In this document: positions 31,006 to 40,173 of the stretch, one piece after another
How positions within the stretch are numbered: the first letter of the stretch is position 1
How the letters are laid out: every line of letters starts with the position of its first letter
Assembly: GCA_943736015.1 (NCBI GenBank)
Contig: OX031072.1
Span: 10,877,501 to 10,941,500, forward strand
Length of the DNA: 64,000 bases
Direction: 5' to 3'
Source of the DNA: Tridacna crocea
Taxonomy: Eukaryota > Mollusca > Bivalvia > Cardiida > Cardiidae
The notes under the pieces: generated by a model
What the model was told of the DNA's origin: nothing
The model's database searches: none
The model's input: only the letters and a program-made list of their open reading frames with translations
Made by a program: the position numbers and the translations under genes

Positions 31006-31832
31006 TTTCGAGTTCCGAGTGTATGTTGTTTAATTTTTTCACACTAGAGCTTTGTAAATATACATCTGCCACGATATTTTGTTGTAGATCTTGAATCATT
31101 TGCTTTGAAAATATATACGTGTAATTGCTGTACATTTACAATTGTTGTACGTGTCATTATGAATGAATGAATGAGTGAATGGCTTTACTGACTTATACAT
31201 CTTGTACATACATGTAGTCAGTTACTACCAAATTGTCCCACGTGATACAATTCTCTCTCTCTCTCATTTTCTGGTCACTGCTGTTTCGGTCTCAAAATTA
31301 CATCATATTTGTACGAGTATATTTGATCAAACTACGCAACAAAAATTAGTAAAAGTACTCTCTCTCTCTTTATGGAGAGGAACTTTGTAACCTTTCATGC
31401 TTCCATTCCAATCATTTTTATACTGCTCAATTGTACTTTATATGCATGTTATTCTTTCTACTTTTTACTGTATTAAATAAATATATTTTAACTAAGTGAA
31501 TTAATAAGAATTCAATTATTAGCTCAGCAATCTTCATATCATCGTATGCATGGTTGTCGTTATAGTTTGTGACTCATCAAATGCCTTCACACTGGGATAT
31601 AGTCAATTGTACAAGTTTACATAGTAGAGCCTGAATTATATATAAATAAATTGGGAATACCCATTCTATGCTATAAATATCTCTAGGTCTATAATAGATA
31701 TCAGGATGGGTGGGGAAAATCCAGCATGTTGCTATTTTGCAATCTAACACGAGCGATCACTTTAAGTTTCTTTAGTACTGTCCAAAGAGCTCGGTCGTTT
31801 CGTCACACCTTTTTAAATCTAATTAAAAAAAA
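31006..31832. other. Region upstream of receptor gene 3
   Basis: No coding exon recognised. A GAATGAATGAATGAG microsatellite lies at 31160-31180. A TATATATAAA motif at 31638-31647 is a possible but distant TATA element (about 190 bp from the ATG). It does not resemble the gene 1/2 promoter block. Confidence 0.4.
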
Positions 31833-32034
31833 ATGATGGAAATGACTTCGTCTGTTCAAGCGTTTTCAAAATCAGTTTTAATTATGATGTATATATGTTT
31901 ACTTACTCTCAATGGACATGCGAAGAAAGTTTGTACAGAAAACGAGTATTACCAGTCGGTTCTAAAAGACTGTCTACCTTGCGAAGGAGTTTGTGAACCT
32001 CTGACAAGATCCGACTGTGAAAGGCTCTGTAAAG
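31833..32034 (+). CDS. Receptor gene 3, exon 1 (signal peptide and CRD1)
   Basis: 67 codons plus one base, donor AAAG/GTTGGT at 32035. Reading on into the intron would stop after eight residues. Confidence 0.83.
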
Positions 32035-33429
32035 GTTGGTACGATTGCTTTTCTAAATAACTCCTCTGTGACATTGGCGAAAATACACACATTTGCGGCC
32101 GGTATAGATCAAGATCAGACTGCAAAAAACGTGAAGTCTGATCTTGGATTTATACCGTCCGCTTTATTAGCAACGATAAAGTAATTCTTATCTTCTGTGT
32201 TTAACTTAACCCATTACCATATAATCCCTACTTTTGACAACCCTGAGAAAGAAGCCATTAGAAAACATTGTGGGAAAACATTGTGGTAACTAGCATTTTG
32301 TCCTTTTCCCTCAATGTTTCTACCCTTTATAAAACAAATTTTAAGTTTTTAGTCACTTTTATTTTGTCGTCTACAAATGCTTTCGATTTGGACAAGCCTA
32401 AAATTTTGTCGTTTGGTAATGAGTTAAACGGATGTATGTTCAGCGTCAAAGGCGGCTTAGTTTATCTACATGACGCTGAACTATACGCTGAGCCCAAGCA
32501 GGCAGTTGGTAAAAAAAAGGCTTGGTATCTAGCAGTAATTCTAAGCATATAAAGTAAAACTTAAAATACTTTGTTTTGCGAAGAGATGAAAAATATGATT
32601 ATTAGCCCTTTACCAGGCCACAAAATTTACCTTAGAAAAGGGAAAGCATCAAAGGGGGGGGGGGGGGGGGGAAAGAATTCTTGTACGTCAAATTATCTTT
32701 CTAGCTAGATAACGACCGAAGATAAACAAGTAACAAATTGGTCCTTTAACATGTATTCCTTTGTTTTTATCCTAAATTACTTTGAGGATGTTGCGACAAA
32801 TATAATGATTTGTGATTACTTGTAAGGTACGAATCTTGAGAGAAATAAGTTGCATTGTATATCGATTTTGCAAAGCATTTTTTTCCTATTACAGTGTTTT
32901 TTAAGTCCGTGTTTCTCGGGGTTGGTAAAAGAAAAGTCTAAATTGAATGGGAATGGGTTAAATGGTTACTCTCTTTTCTCAACCTCAGGCTTTTACCAAA
33001 GACAAACAGAATGTAACCCCTACCAGTATTGGGAAAAATACCTAGAAATATGTGTTAACTGCAGTGATATTTGCGTTCCAGTCACCCGGCTAGATTGTAA
33101 AGACAGATGTCAGCGTAAGTATAGCTACAGATTAATCGCATCATCATCATCATCATCTTCGTCGTCGTCGTCCTCCACCTCACTCATCATCATCATGATC
33201 ATCATCATCATTATGAATTATGTTAAAATCTTAGGTTTATTGCTTTTCAGAGTATAGTTTTACAAGAAACATGATTAAACTGTTTTTTTTTTATACAGAT
33301 GTACTTGTTTTAAAATGAACAATCCCACGATAGATTTTTCTTCCGAGTGAGGCTTATTTAACCCTAGGCTGCTAAGAACGTGCAGTCTGATCTTGGGTCT
33401 ACACTGTCCGATAAGCAGACAGTGCCCCC

Positions 33430-33460
<31 letters not shown>

Positions 33461-34553
33461 AGAATAACACGGAAATAGCAATATTTGGTTTTTACTATCG
33501 AAATGAAAAATTCAATTTAGTTATTCAGCAGGATAAAGTTTAACTCTTTTACCAAACGAACAACATTTTAGATTGATCCAAATTGAAAGCATATTTGCAT
33601 ACGAAAAATAAATGTGACTAAAGAATTTAAATTTGTTTTAGGAAGGGAAGAAAACATTGTGGGAAAAGGAGAAAATGCTGGTTACCAGCATTTTCTCCTT
33701 TTCCCACAATGCTTTCACAGAGCAGTTAAAAGTCGGGATTGTGTGGTAAATGGTTAACATGATAAAGTCGAATTGCGACAAATTCGAATCACGAACTAGT
33801 CAAACTAATCGTTATCCTACTAAATTAAGTTAAACGAAACTTCCAAGCCAATAGTTAACACCCAAACAATGCTTTTATCAAACTTTATTTTTGGAGGAAA
33901 GTATCTCCTTATCGCACAGAAGAGATCAAAGATTTATAAAAGTCATTGCGAGAGAAGTCATTCCCCTCCCACCGCTGACCATCGTCTCGACAATGGTTGT
34001 ATGGGAAAGCAGCCAGTGGCTTGGAAAGCCTATTGCGCAGAGTTAGCCTACTGGTAAAAGAGACTCCAGGAAAGCATGGATATTTGCACTTGTCGCCGTG
34101 ATATAACTCAAACAAAGTTGAAAACGGCGCTAAATACCAAACAACCAATCAATCATCAGTCCAGATGATATAAATAATTGAAATTCCTCTACCTATATTG
34201 CAGATTACATTGATAGTCTGACAACAACAACGACAACAATAACAACAACAACAACAACAACAACAATAGAGAAGCCAAAACACACCGAAAACATTTCCCC
34301 CAAACAAACAGTAGAAGGAAACCGACCAGGACAATCAGATGTAGATTTGATCATCATCATTATCAGCTTGTCAGCCCTCATCGGTTTTGGTTTAATAATT
34401 GTCGCAATATGTTTGTGGCAGAAAGCTAAGATTAAGAAATTTTTCAGAGCTCTGCTGCATATCAATAAAACCGAGAAGGCACCAATTCAAGTGACAAATG
34501 ACTCAGGACCTAATAGTTTACTGCTTGTAAACGGCCAGCAATCCACTGTTTAA
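31833..34553 (+). CDS. TNFR-superfamily-like receptor 3 (two BCMA/TACI-type CRDs); join 31833-32034, 32989-33114, 34204-34553
   Basis: Predicted 225-aa type I membrane protein from three exons, both introns in phase 1. Residues about 12-30 form the signal peptide. CRD1 has Cys 34, 47, 50, 54, 62, 66; CRD2 has Cys 76, 89, 92, 96, 104, 108; both keep C-x12-C-x2-C-x3-C-x7-C-x3-C and an aromatic pair (YY, YW) before the second Cys. This two-CRD layout with a single helix is that of mammalian TACI (TNFRSF13B); orthology is not claimed. A run of Thr/Ile (116-130), coded by an ACA microsatellite, forms the stalk. The helix spans about 157-179, then a basic QKAKIKKFF segment and a 40-aa tail. No death domain. 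The middle exon is symmetric, so its skipping would keep the frame and give a one-CRD form. The stop codon lies inside the TTAA of a family A MITE. The start is at an ATG pair; the second in-frame ATG is the next codon. Confidence 0.82.
32088..32165. mobile_element. Family B hairpin in intron 1 of gene 3
   Basis: GCGGCCGGTATAGATCAAG, AGATCAGACTGCAAAAAACG, CTGATCTTGGATTTATACCG; outer ends missing. Confidence 0.65.
32206..32427 (-). mobile_element. Family A TTAA MITE in intron 1 of gene 3
   Basis: TTAACCCATTACCATATAAT ... GGTAATGAGTTAA; part of the left hairpin arm is deleted. Confidence 0.85.
32654..32671. repeat. G homopolymer in intron 1 of gene 3
   Basis: Eighteen G, preceded by a family A left-end fragment (about 32603-32650, CCCTTTACCAGGCCACAAAA). 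Confidence 0.9.
32989..33114 (+). CDS. Receptor gene 3, exon 2 (CRD2)
   Basis: 126 nt, symmetric phase 1-1. Acceptor CTCTTTTCTCAACCTCAG ending at 32988, donor GTAAGT at 33115. The exon codes one CRD and nothing else. Retention of the following intron would add a Ser run and an Ile-rich hydrophobic segment ending at 33257. Confidence 0.83.
33139..33214. repeat. (TCA)n/(TCG)n microsatellite after CRD2 donor
   Basis: Trinucleotide runs starting 25 bp inside intron 2 of gene 3. In the frame of CRD2 they would code Ser then Ile repeats. Confidence 0.85.
33358..33543 (+). mobile_element. Family B MITE in intron 2 of gene 3
   Basis: TTAACCCTAGGCTGCTAAG, left hairpin arm deleted, GTGCAGTCTGATCTTGG, right end CAGCAGGATAAAGTTTAA; shares the right TTAA with the next element. 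Confidence 0.82.
33540..33757 (+). mobile_element. Family A MITE in intron 2 of gene 3
   Basis: TTAACTCTTTTACCAAACG ... GTGGTAAATGGTTAA with a full hairpin, head-to-tail with the B element on a common TTAA. Confidence 0.87.
33880..34158 (+). mobile_element. SINE in intron 2 of gene 3 (S6)
   Basis: GAAGTCATTCCCCTCCCACC, GACCATCGTCTCGACAATGG, CAGCCAGTGGCTTGG, GGTAAAAGAGACTCCAGG, CTTGTCGCCGTGATATAAC, GGCGCTAAATACCAAACAAC, then an ATCA-type tail. Confidence 0.8.
34204..34553 (+). CDS. Receptor gene 3, exon 3 (stalk, TM, tail)
   Basis: Acceptor ATATTGCAG ending at 34203; completes the split His codon (residue 110), then 115 codons and TAA. The exon phase matches both exon 1 and exon 2. Confidence 0.8.
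34221..34268 (+). repeat. ACA microsatellite coding a Thr stalk
   Basis: Fifteen codons of ACA with ACG and ATA interruptions, in frame in exon 3 of gene 3, giving T6-I-T7-I. Confidence 0.88.
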
Positions 34554-34778
34554 CTCTTTGCCACACGAGAAAATTTTAGACTGGTCAAAATTGAAAGCAT
34601 TTGCAGACAACAAAATAAACATGACTGAAAAATTGAAATTTGTTCTGGGAAGGGTAGAAAACACTCTGGGAAAAGGAGAAAATGCTGGTTACCAGCATTT
34701 TCTCCTTTTCCCACAGTGTTTTCAAAAGGCTTCTTTCTCAGGGGCGGCAAAAGTAGGAATTGTGTGGTAATGGGTTAA
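34550..34778 (+). mobile_element. Family A TTAA MITE at the end of receptor gene 3
   Basis: TTAACTCTTTGCCACACGAG ... GTGTGGTAATGGGTTAA with full hairpin. The TAA stop of gene 3 is bases 2-4 of its left TTAA. The family A inner block here contains AATAAA (34614-34619), about 60 bases after the stop, a possible poly(A) signal. Confidence 0.92.
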
Positions 34779-34814
34779 ACGAATCACTTTACGTATATAG
34801 TGACCAAAACCCAT

Positions 34815-34895
34815 GTGCCTTTACGAACAGTGTAGATCCAAGATCAGAAAGCACAAAACGTGTAATTCTGATAGATGGATCAGCACTGTTCGTGG
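34815..34895. mobile_element. Family B hairpin remnant
   Basis: TTACGAACAGTGTAGATCC ... AGATCAGAAAGCAC ... GATCAGCACTGTTCG; outer parts missing. Confidence 0.55.
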
Positions 34896-35044
34896 TGCTG
34901 AATTGAAATCGTGCTATTTCTGGTCATTCTTACCAACAAAAAAATTTGCTTTTCTTACTTCACAGCGAGGTAAATTTAGAACAATACAGCAAATAACAAA
35001 TGTCATAATTCATCAGGCAAGTGACTTGGCCAAACATCTGTGCC

Positions 35045-35240
35045 AAACTTCTCCAAAAGGGGGCTAAATGTATCTGTGAAAAGTATCGATCCGCGCAATC
35101 TAACCTGGGTCGAAACTTTTAGCTACTGGTTAATTTTTCTACATGTCGAAGGATCGCTCTATCGCATGATTATGCGAAGTGGCTATTGTAGATTCATAAG
35201 TAGTTGATAGCTTGACTGATATCATGTATTACGGAACATG
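35045..35240 (+). mobile_element. D element fragment
   Basis: AAAAGGGGGCTAAATGTATC, GAAAAGTATCGATCCGCGC, AACCTGGGTCGAAACTTTT, CTACATGTCGAAGGATCGC. Confidence 0.65.
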
Positions 35241-35370
35241 ATCTATTTACAAATGCTATATGAGTGAAAAAACAGGTTCGGTTGGTAAACAAATGAGTCA
35301 TTTGATAAATTGAGTATGCGACCTTGTTTTTGACCATAATACCGCACTAAATTTTGGAGAGTCCAAGATC

Positions 35371-35569
35371 AGGGCTCGTATTCACCACCAATTCTTGAGA
35401 ATATTCCTAGTCTTATTCTTCAAAGTTTTCTAAATTTGTAAGTAACACAACTTCTGATTGGCTAAACTGAATGGTTTAGCCAATCGGACGTTGTGTTACT
35501 TACAAATGTAGAAAATTCTGGAGAATAAGACAAAGAAGGTTCTTAGAATGGTTGGTGAATACGGGCCCA
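35371..35569. mobile_element. F palindrome, copy 1
   Basis: Long inverted repeat with outer arms CTCGTATTCACCACCAATTC / GGTTGGTGAATACGGGCCC and inner arms TTGTAAGTAACACAACTTC / ACGTTGTGTTACTTACAAAT around GGTTTAGCCAATC. It interrupts a family B hairpin (GTCCAAGATCAG before, AATGCACATTCTGTACAG after). Confidence 0.88.
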
Positions 35570-35612
35570 GAATGCACATTCTGTACAGTCTTATCTTGAG
35601 CTACACTGTCCC

Positions 35613-35844
35613 CTAATTATTTCATTTTTCATTTTTTGCAAGTTGCTTAGGTTCGCATTTACAATAATGCAGGAAAAATATAGCAAACAGGGAACAAATT
35701 TTGCTCATATTTACATAATTTCTATTTAGAGATTCATTTATTTACCAAAATACCTATTTTTAATTTTTACAATTATTTCTTATTCTAAAGGATCGGTTTT
35801 CGCTTAATTTGTGGGTGTGTGTTTCTTTATTATCATTTGTGACC
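35613..35844. other. AT-rich non-genic stretch
   Basis: No recognised element or gene. Confidence 0.35.
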
Positions 35845-36105
35845 CATCACGCGAAAAGGGACCATCTGGGAATCCTGTACATCAATTAGATGAAAACATA
35901 TCAACGATAGTGAAGGTCAGTTTAAGTTGATTAATTCAAAAATAATTGTATAAAAATGTACAATGACCACTTTTCACACAGAAAATCTTATCAAAGCGAA
36001 AATTGTCAACGCTGGTCAGCCTGCGCAATTCGCGCAGTCTGACCAGGGTTGACACTTTGCGCAGTTCCCATAAGGCCCCTTTTAACGTGGTGGGTCACAT
36101 TTAAG
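35845..36105 (+). mobile_element. E palindromic element
   Basis: CCATCACGCGAAAAGGGACC, AACGCTGGTCAGCCTGCGC, CGCGCAGTCTGACCAGGG, CGCAGTTCCCATAAGGCCCC, GTGGTGGGTCACATTT. Confidence 0.7.
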
Positions 36106-36364
36106 TAAACACGCATTTGTTCAAATACATAACATCATTTCTCTTATCTTTATTTTTCATTTAAAGCAGAGTGCAATGGTTTCCTTTTTTTTTATGTATT
36201 CAGTCCCGTGTTTTCTAGATTAGGATGAACGCTGTGTGTAATCTAAGCCCGAATTACGTCGTCCGCAAAGTTATCCATGACGTTTATCTTGGGTTTCCAG
36301 TAAGGAGCGTTCGGGGAGGGGAGGGGGGGTTAAACACATCCAATTCATATGTAAATTATTTTTT

Positions 36365-36600
36365 GTCCTGCAGATCACAAAGTTTAGACCCGTCCAAATT
36401 GAAAACGTTTGCAGACCACAGATTTAATATAACTCAGACGCTGAGAGTTTGTTTTAGTAAGGAAAGAAAAACGTGGGTAAAGGGGAAAATGTTGGTAACC
36501 AGAATTTATATCTTTTTCCACACTATGTTTTCAAAAGTCTTCTTTCTCCTGGTTGTAAATACTCGGTATTTCTGGTTTTCCATTTGGTACAAGGTCACAA
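36365..36600 (+). mobile_element. Degenerate family A MITE
   Basis: AAGTTTAGACCCGTCCAAAT, CGTTTGCAGACCACAG, GTGGGTAAAGGGGAAAATG, TTTTTCCACACTATG, CTTCTTTCTCCTGG; ends lost. The 145-codon frame crossing it is not a gene. Confidence 0.6.
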
Positions 36601-36671
36601 GAAACAAAGATCTACGTTTGTGTCTTCCGAAGGCTGAAGCAAATAAAGAAGTCTTAGTCTAAAAACAGACT

Positions 36672-36750
36672 GATGAGGCGGACAGTGTGGATATAAGATC
36701 AGACTGCACGTTCTGTGCAGTCTGATCTTGGTCTACGCAAAAGGTACAAG
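36672..36750. mobile_element. Family B hairpin remnant
   Basis: GCGGACAGTGTGGATATAAG, AGATCAGACTGCACG/TTCTGTGCAGTCTGATC, TGGTCTACGCAAAAGG. Confidence 0.65.
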
Positions 36751-36941
36751 TTTTTTCTTGTAGCTAATGCGACCAAAAGGCTGGGTGGTATATTAGTTTC
36801 ATATCGTTCAATATTGTCATTTAGTTTTCATAACAATTACATAAGTCTTTCATGATAAATTGTTGGTTGTTTAAATTGTCTGTTTGATATTTATTATTCA
36901 ATACTTTGATCTTGATGCTTATTGTCTGTTAAAGTACACAA

Positions 36942-36942
<1 letters not shown>

Positions 36943-36982
<40 letters not shown>
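36943..36982. repeat. (GA)n(GACA)n microsatellite
   Basis: GAGAGA followed by GACA tetranucleotides. Confidence 0.88.
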
Positions 36983-36983
<1 letters not shown>

Positions 36984-37039
36984 GGACAGAGTTATAATAA
37001 TAAAGGCCAAATGTAAACAAATCAGGTCTTTCAACGCAT

Positions 37040-37267
37040 TTAACCCTTTCCCAAACGACAAATTTTGGACTCAACCAAACTGAAAGAGTTTGCAGACAAC
37101 AATTTTATATTTTGAGAAAATGACAGAAAGTTCTCAAAAAGGGTAGAAAACACTGTGGGAAAAGGAGAAATTGCTCGTTACGAGCAATTTCTCCTTTTCC
37201 CGCAGTGTTTTCGAAAGACTTTAACTGCAGACACGTAAAAACCAGGGCTTGTTTGGGAAAGGGTTAA
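37040..37267 (+). mobile_element. Mosaic family A/C TTAA MITE
   Basis: Ends and flanks are of the CCCAAAC subtype of family A (TTAACCCTTTCCCAAACGAC ... TTGTTTGGGAAAGGGTTAA), but the hairpin apex is the family C type, AATTGCTCGTTACGAGCAATT, in place of AATGCTGGTTACCAGCATT. Confidence 0.88.
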
Positions 37268-37342
37268 ATGTATATCATACCATTTAAAAAGAATGGAAAT
37301 TATTTTGATGGTGACAATCTGTATATCATTGCCTAATTCAAG

Positions 37343-37605
37343 GACCCGCCCGCGTGGCTCAGTGGTGAGCGCGTTGGACTCATGACCTGGTGGTTTGTGA
37401 GTTCGATACCCGGTTGAGGCAAACTTTCTTTCTGGCGTATTTTCGCCTCTCACCTCTGCTGAAGCATGTGAGAAAAGTAGTCGGTGGCTTTGGAAAGAAA
37501 GTAGTGTTAGTACTGGTATGAGAAAGCCAGGAAACACATGTGCGTCACCGACCGCCATGATATGACCAAAGCTGTTAAAAAGGCGTTAAACTCCAACACA
37601 ATCAA
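37343..37605 (+). mobile_element. tRNA-derived SINE (S7)
   Basis: Best-preserved head: CGTGGCTCAGTGGTGAGCGC (A box), anticodon-like arm GACTCATGACC, TTTGTGAGTTCGATACCCG (B box), then CTCTCACCTCTGCTGAAGC, GTACTGGTATGAGAAAGCC, GACCGCCATGATATGACC, AGGCGTTAAACTCCAACAC. The head is followed by the SINE body, so it is not an independent tRNA gene. Confidence 0.85.
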
Positions 37606-38244
37606 CCTATTTTAAGGCAATGGGATTTACTCACCTATTTCCATTAATAGAATTCAGATCTGCTTTTAAATTTGGAACCTGACCTAGTTTTTGTCCCAAA
37701 AGTAGGAGCGCCAGATTAATTCTGGTTTCCCAAAATGTCAGGTCGATCTCTGAATAATACACCTTTGTAAGATTTTGTTTCGGTAAAACACCGTTAAGTC
37801 TTCCTCCTTTGCAATTCCGATCTCAAAAGCGGTTGCAACCGCTGAAGCTTAACACTAACGACATAGTTACTTAAGTGATTGTAAATAAAAACTGCATTAA
37901 ACAACTAAATTAGAAGAATATTCCATAAACAATTAACCTGTGTAATCTATTTCACTTTATATCTTTCACATGACTTCAGGGTGTTGATTTCGTGTTCATT
38001 TCATTGGTTAAATATGATTAAATAAATATCTTGAAAATATTTAGAAAATATTTGGTGTTTGTACTTTAAGCTAGGTTATGTTTAGTTTTGGTTTTTACCA
38101 ACAGTAACAGGTTCTTTTATTTTTTTCTATCCATCTTTTTAACATAATGTTTGCTTGTTCACCCCGTAGTTCCCTTCGTAACTAACTAACTACGCATCAC
38201 GGAAGTAAACTAAACCCCGGTCTAACATACAGATTTAGTTATGT
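37606..38244. other. Non-genic stretch
   Basis: AT-rich, nothing recognised. Confidence 0.35.
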
Positions 38245-38605
38245 ATTAACCACACGATTCCAAGTTTTCCCAAACTCCCCCGAAAAAGACCAGCTTCGAA
38301 AACATCGTGGGAAAAGGAGAAAATGCTGGTAACCAGCATTTTCTCCTTTTCCCACAATGTTTTCTATTCTATCACGGACAAATTCCAACATTTGAGTCAC
38401 ATTTAAATTGTCGTCTACAAATAACTTCGATCTGAAATTTTGTCGTTTGTTAACCAGCAATTTCTCCTTTTTTTCCACAAGGTTTTTCATTATGCCTACT
38501 TCTACAGATAAATTCGCTCAAATAAGCCACATTTAACTCGTCTCTTGCAAATGTTTAGATTTTGGGCCAGTCTAAACTTTTGTCATTTGGTAAAGAGTTA
38601 AGCAA
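38245..38605 (-). mobile_element. Two merged family A remnants
   Basis: 38245-38452 has a diverged left part, a full hairpin and GTCGTTTGTTAACC. A second remnant (38452-38605: AGCAATTTCTCC, TTCCACAAGG, TTTGGTAAAGAGTTAA) follows directly on the TTAA. Confidence 0.7.
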
Positions 38606-38884
38606 AGGTTTAGGTAAGCAAACGTTTGAAAACAACATCGAAGGAAAAGCTAGTAAATCGTCATATTCTCGTTGTCTATGTTTTCTACCAGATGGAAGAT
38701 CAATCTGGTTGTTTGAACCATTTTCAAATTGTCGTTTGCAGAAGCTTTTATTATGCACAAATCTAAAACTATATCGTCTGTCGTAAAGCTAAATATAACT
38801 GAAATATATTTTGCGTCACTTTTACAGATAAATCGGTCATCCGTAAAGACCGATACCTGATACCCAGCCGGTTTTAGTGACCCA

Positions 38885-39725
38885 AAGAGACCTGTATCAG
38901 TAGTTTTAAAAGAGACCTAAGCAGAGCCAACACTCGACTTGTACATATGAGTAGTTTTAAAAAAGACATTGCGCAGAACCAACACTGGACTTGAACATTA
39001 AGTCTTTTTGAAGGGACTTGCGTAGAACCAACTCTGGACCTGTACATATAAGTCGTTTAAAAGAGACCTGCGCAGAACCAAGACTCGACTTGTACACATT
39101 GAATGTTGTAAAAGAGACCTACGCGGAACCAAAACTCGACTTGTACATAAGTAGTTTAAAAAAGACAGCAAAGAACGAAAACTCGACTTATACATATAAG
39201 TTGTTTTAAAAGAGACCTAAGCAGAACAAACACAAGAGACCTACGCAGAAGCAACACTCGAGTTGTACATATATGTAGTTTTAAAAGAGACCTACGCAGA
39301 ATCAACAGTCGACTTGTATATGCAACGAGTTTTAAAAGAGACCTACGCAGAACCAACACTCGACTTGTATATGCAACTAGTTTTAAAAGAGACCTATGCA
39401 GAACCAACACCTGACTGATAAATTTCAGACGTTTAAAAGAGTCCTTCACAGAACCACCATTCAACTTGTACATATAAGTGTTTTGTAAAAGAGACCGACG
39501 CAGAACCAAACACTCGACTTGTACACATAAGAAGTTTTAAGAAAGACAGCCCAGAACCAATACTTGACTTGCACATATAAGTAGTTTTAACAGAGACCTA
39601 CGCAAAACCAACACTCGACTTTTACATATAAGTAGTTTTAAAAGAGAACTTCGCAGAACCAACACTTGACCTGTAAATATAAGTAGTTTTAAAAAAGACC
39701 TGCACAGAACCAACAAGACTTGTAT
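38885..39725. repeat. 51-54-bp tandem satellite
   Basis: About sixteen imperfect copies with core AAAAGAGACCTACGCAGAAC, then CAACACTCGACTTGTACATA and TAAGTAGTTTT. The commonest spacing is 51 bp, a multiple of three, so frames on the minus strand stay open for over 100 codons; no protein family is recognised. Confidence 0.9.
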
Positions 39726-39938
39726 TTAACCCCTAAGCTGCTTAGCGCTATGCATTTGCCTTAATGCTGACAGTATCAGATCAAGAGTAGACTGTACAAA
39801 ACGTGCAGTCTGTACTTAGATGTACTCTGTCCGATAAGGAGATAATTAAAAAAAAACAACAAGCATTGGGTAGCATTATTCATATTCTTACTACCGGCTT
39901 GAAAACTTTATTTTATTTATTCAGCAGGACCAGGGTTA
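39726..39938 (+). mobile_element. Family B TTAA MITE
   Basis: TTAACCCCTAAGCTGCTTAG ... CAGCAGGACCAGGGTTAA; hairpin diverged at its arms (AGAGTAGACTGTAC / TGCAGTCTGTACTTAG). Confidence 0.82.
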
Positions 39939-40173
39939 AGAATAAAGTTCTCTTTACCTTACAATGAAGACTTTTGACGAACCATGGCACGAAGCACTTT
40001 GACAACATTGTGAAAAAGGAGAAAAAGCTGGGAACCAGCATTTTCTCCTTTTCCTACAATGTTGTCTGTGCTATCGATAAACAGTTGCACTATTTGAGCC
40101 ACACTGAAATTATCGTCAGCAAATGCTTTAAATCATGACAGGGTCAAAATTTTGTCGTCTGGTAAAGGGTTAA
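39935..40173 (-). mobile_element. Family A MITE sharing TTAA with B
   Basis: After the shared TTAA: CTCTTTACCTTACAATGAAG, hairpin AACATTGTGAAAAAGG..., GTCGTCTGGTAAAGGGTTAA. Confidence 0.75.

Noticed and set aside
36225-36662. 145-codon open frame
   Set aside because: Most of it is a degenerate family A MITE.
37346-37420. tRNA gene
   Set aside because: A and B boxes are present, but the sequence continues into a SINE body, and other copies (28541, 47550) are similar heads of SINEs.
38885-39725. CRISPR-like regular array
   Set aside because: The whole unit repeats with no unique spacers, in a eukaryotic context: a satellite.
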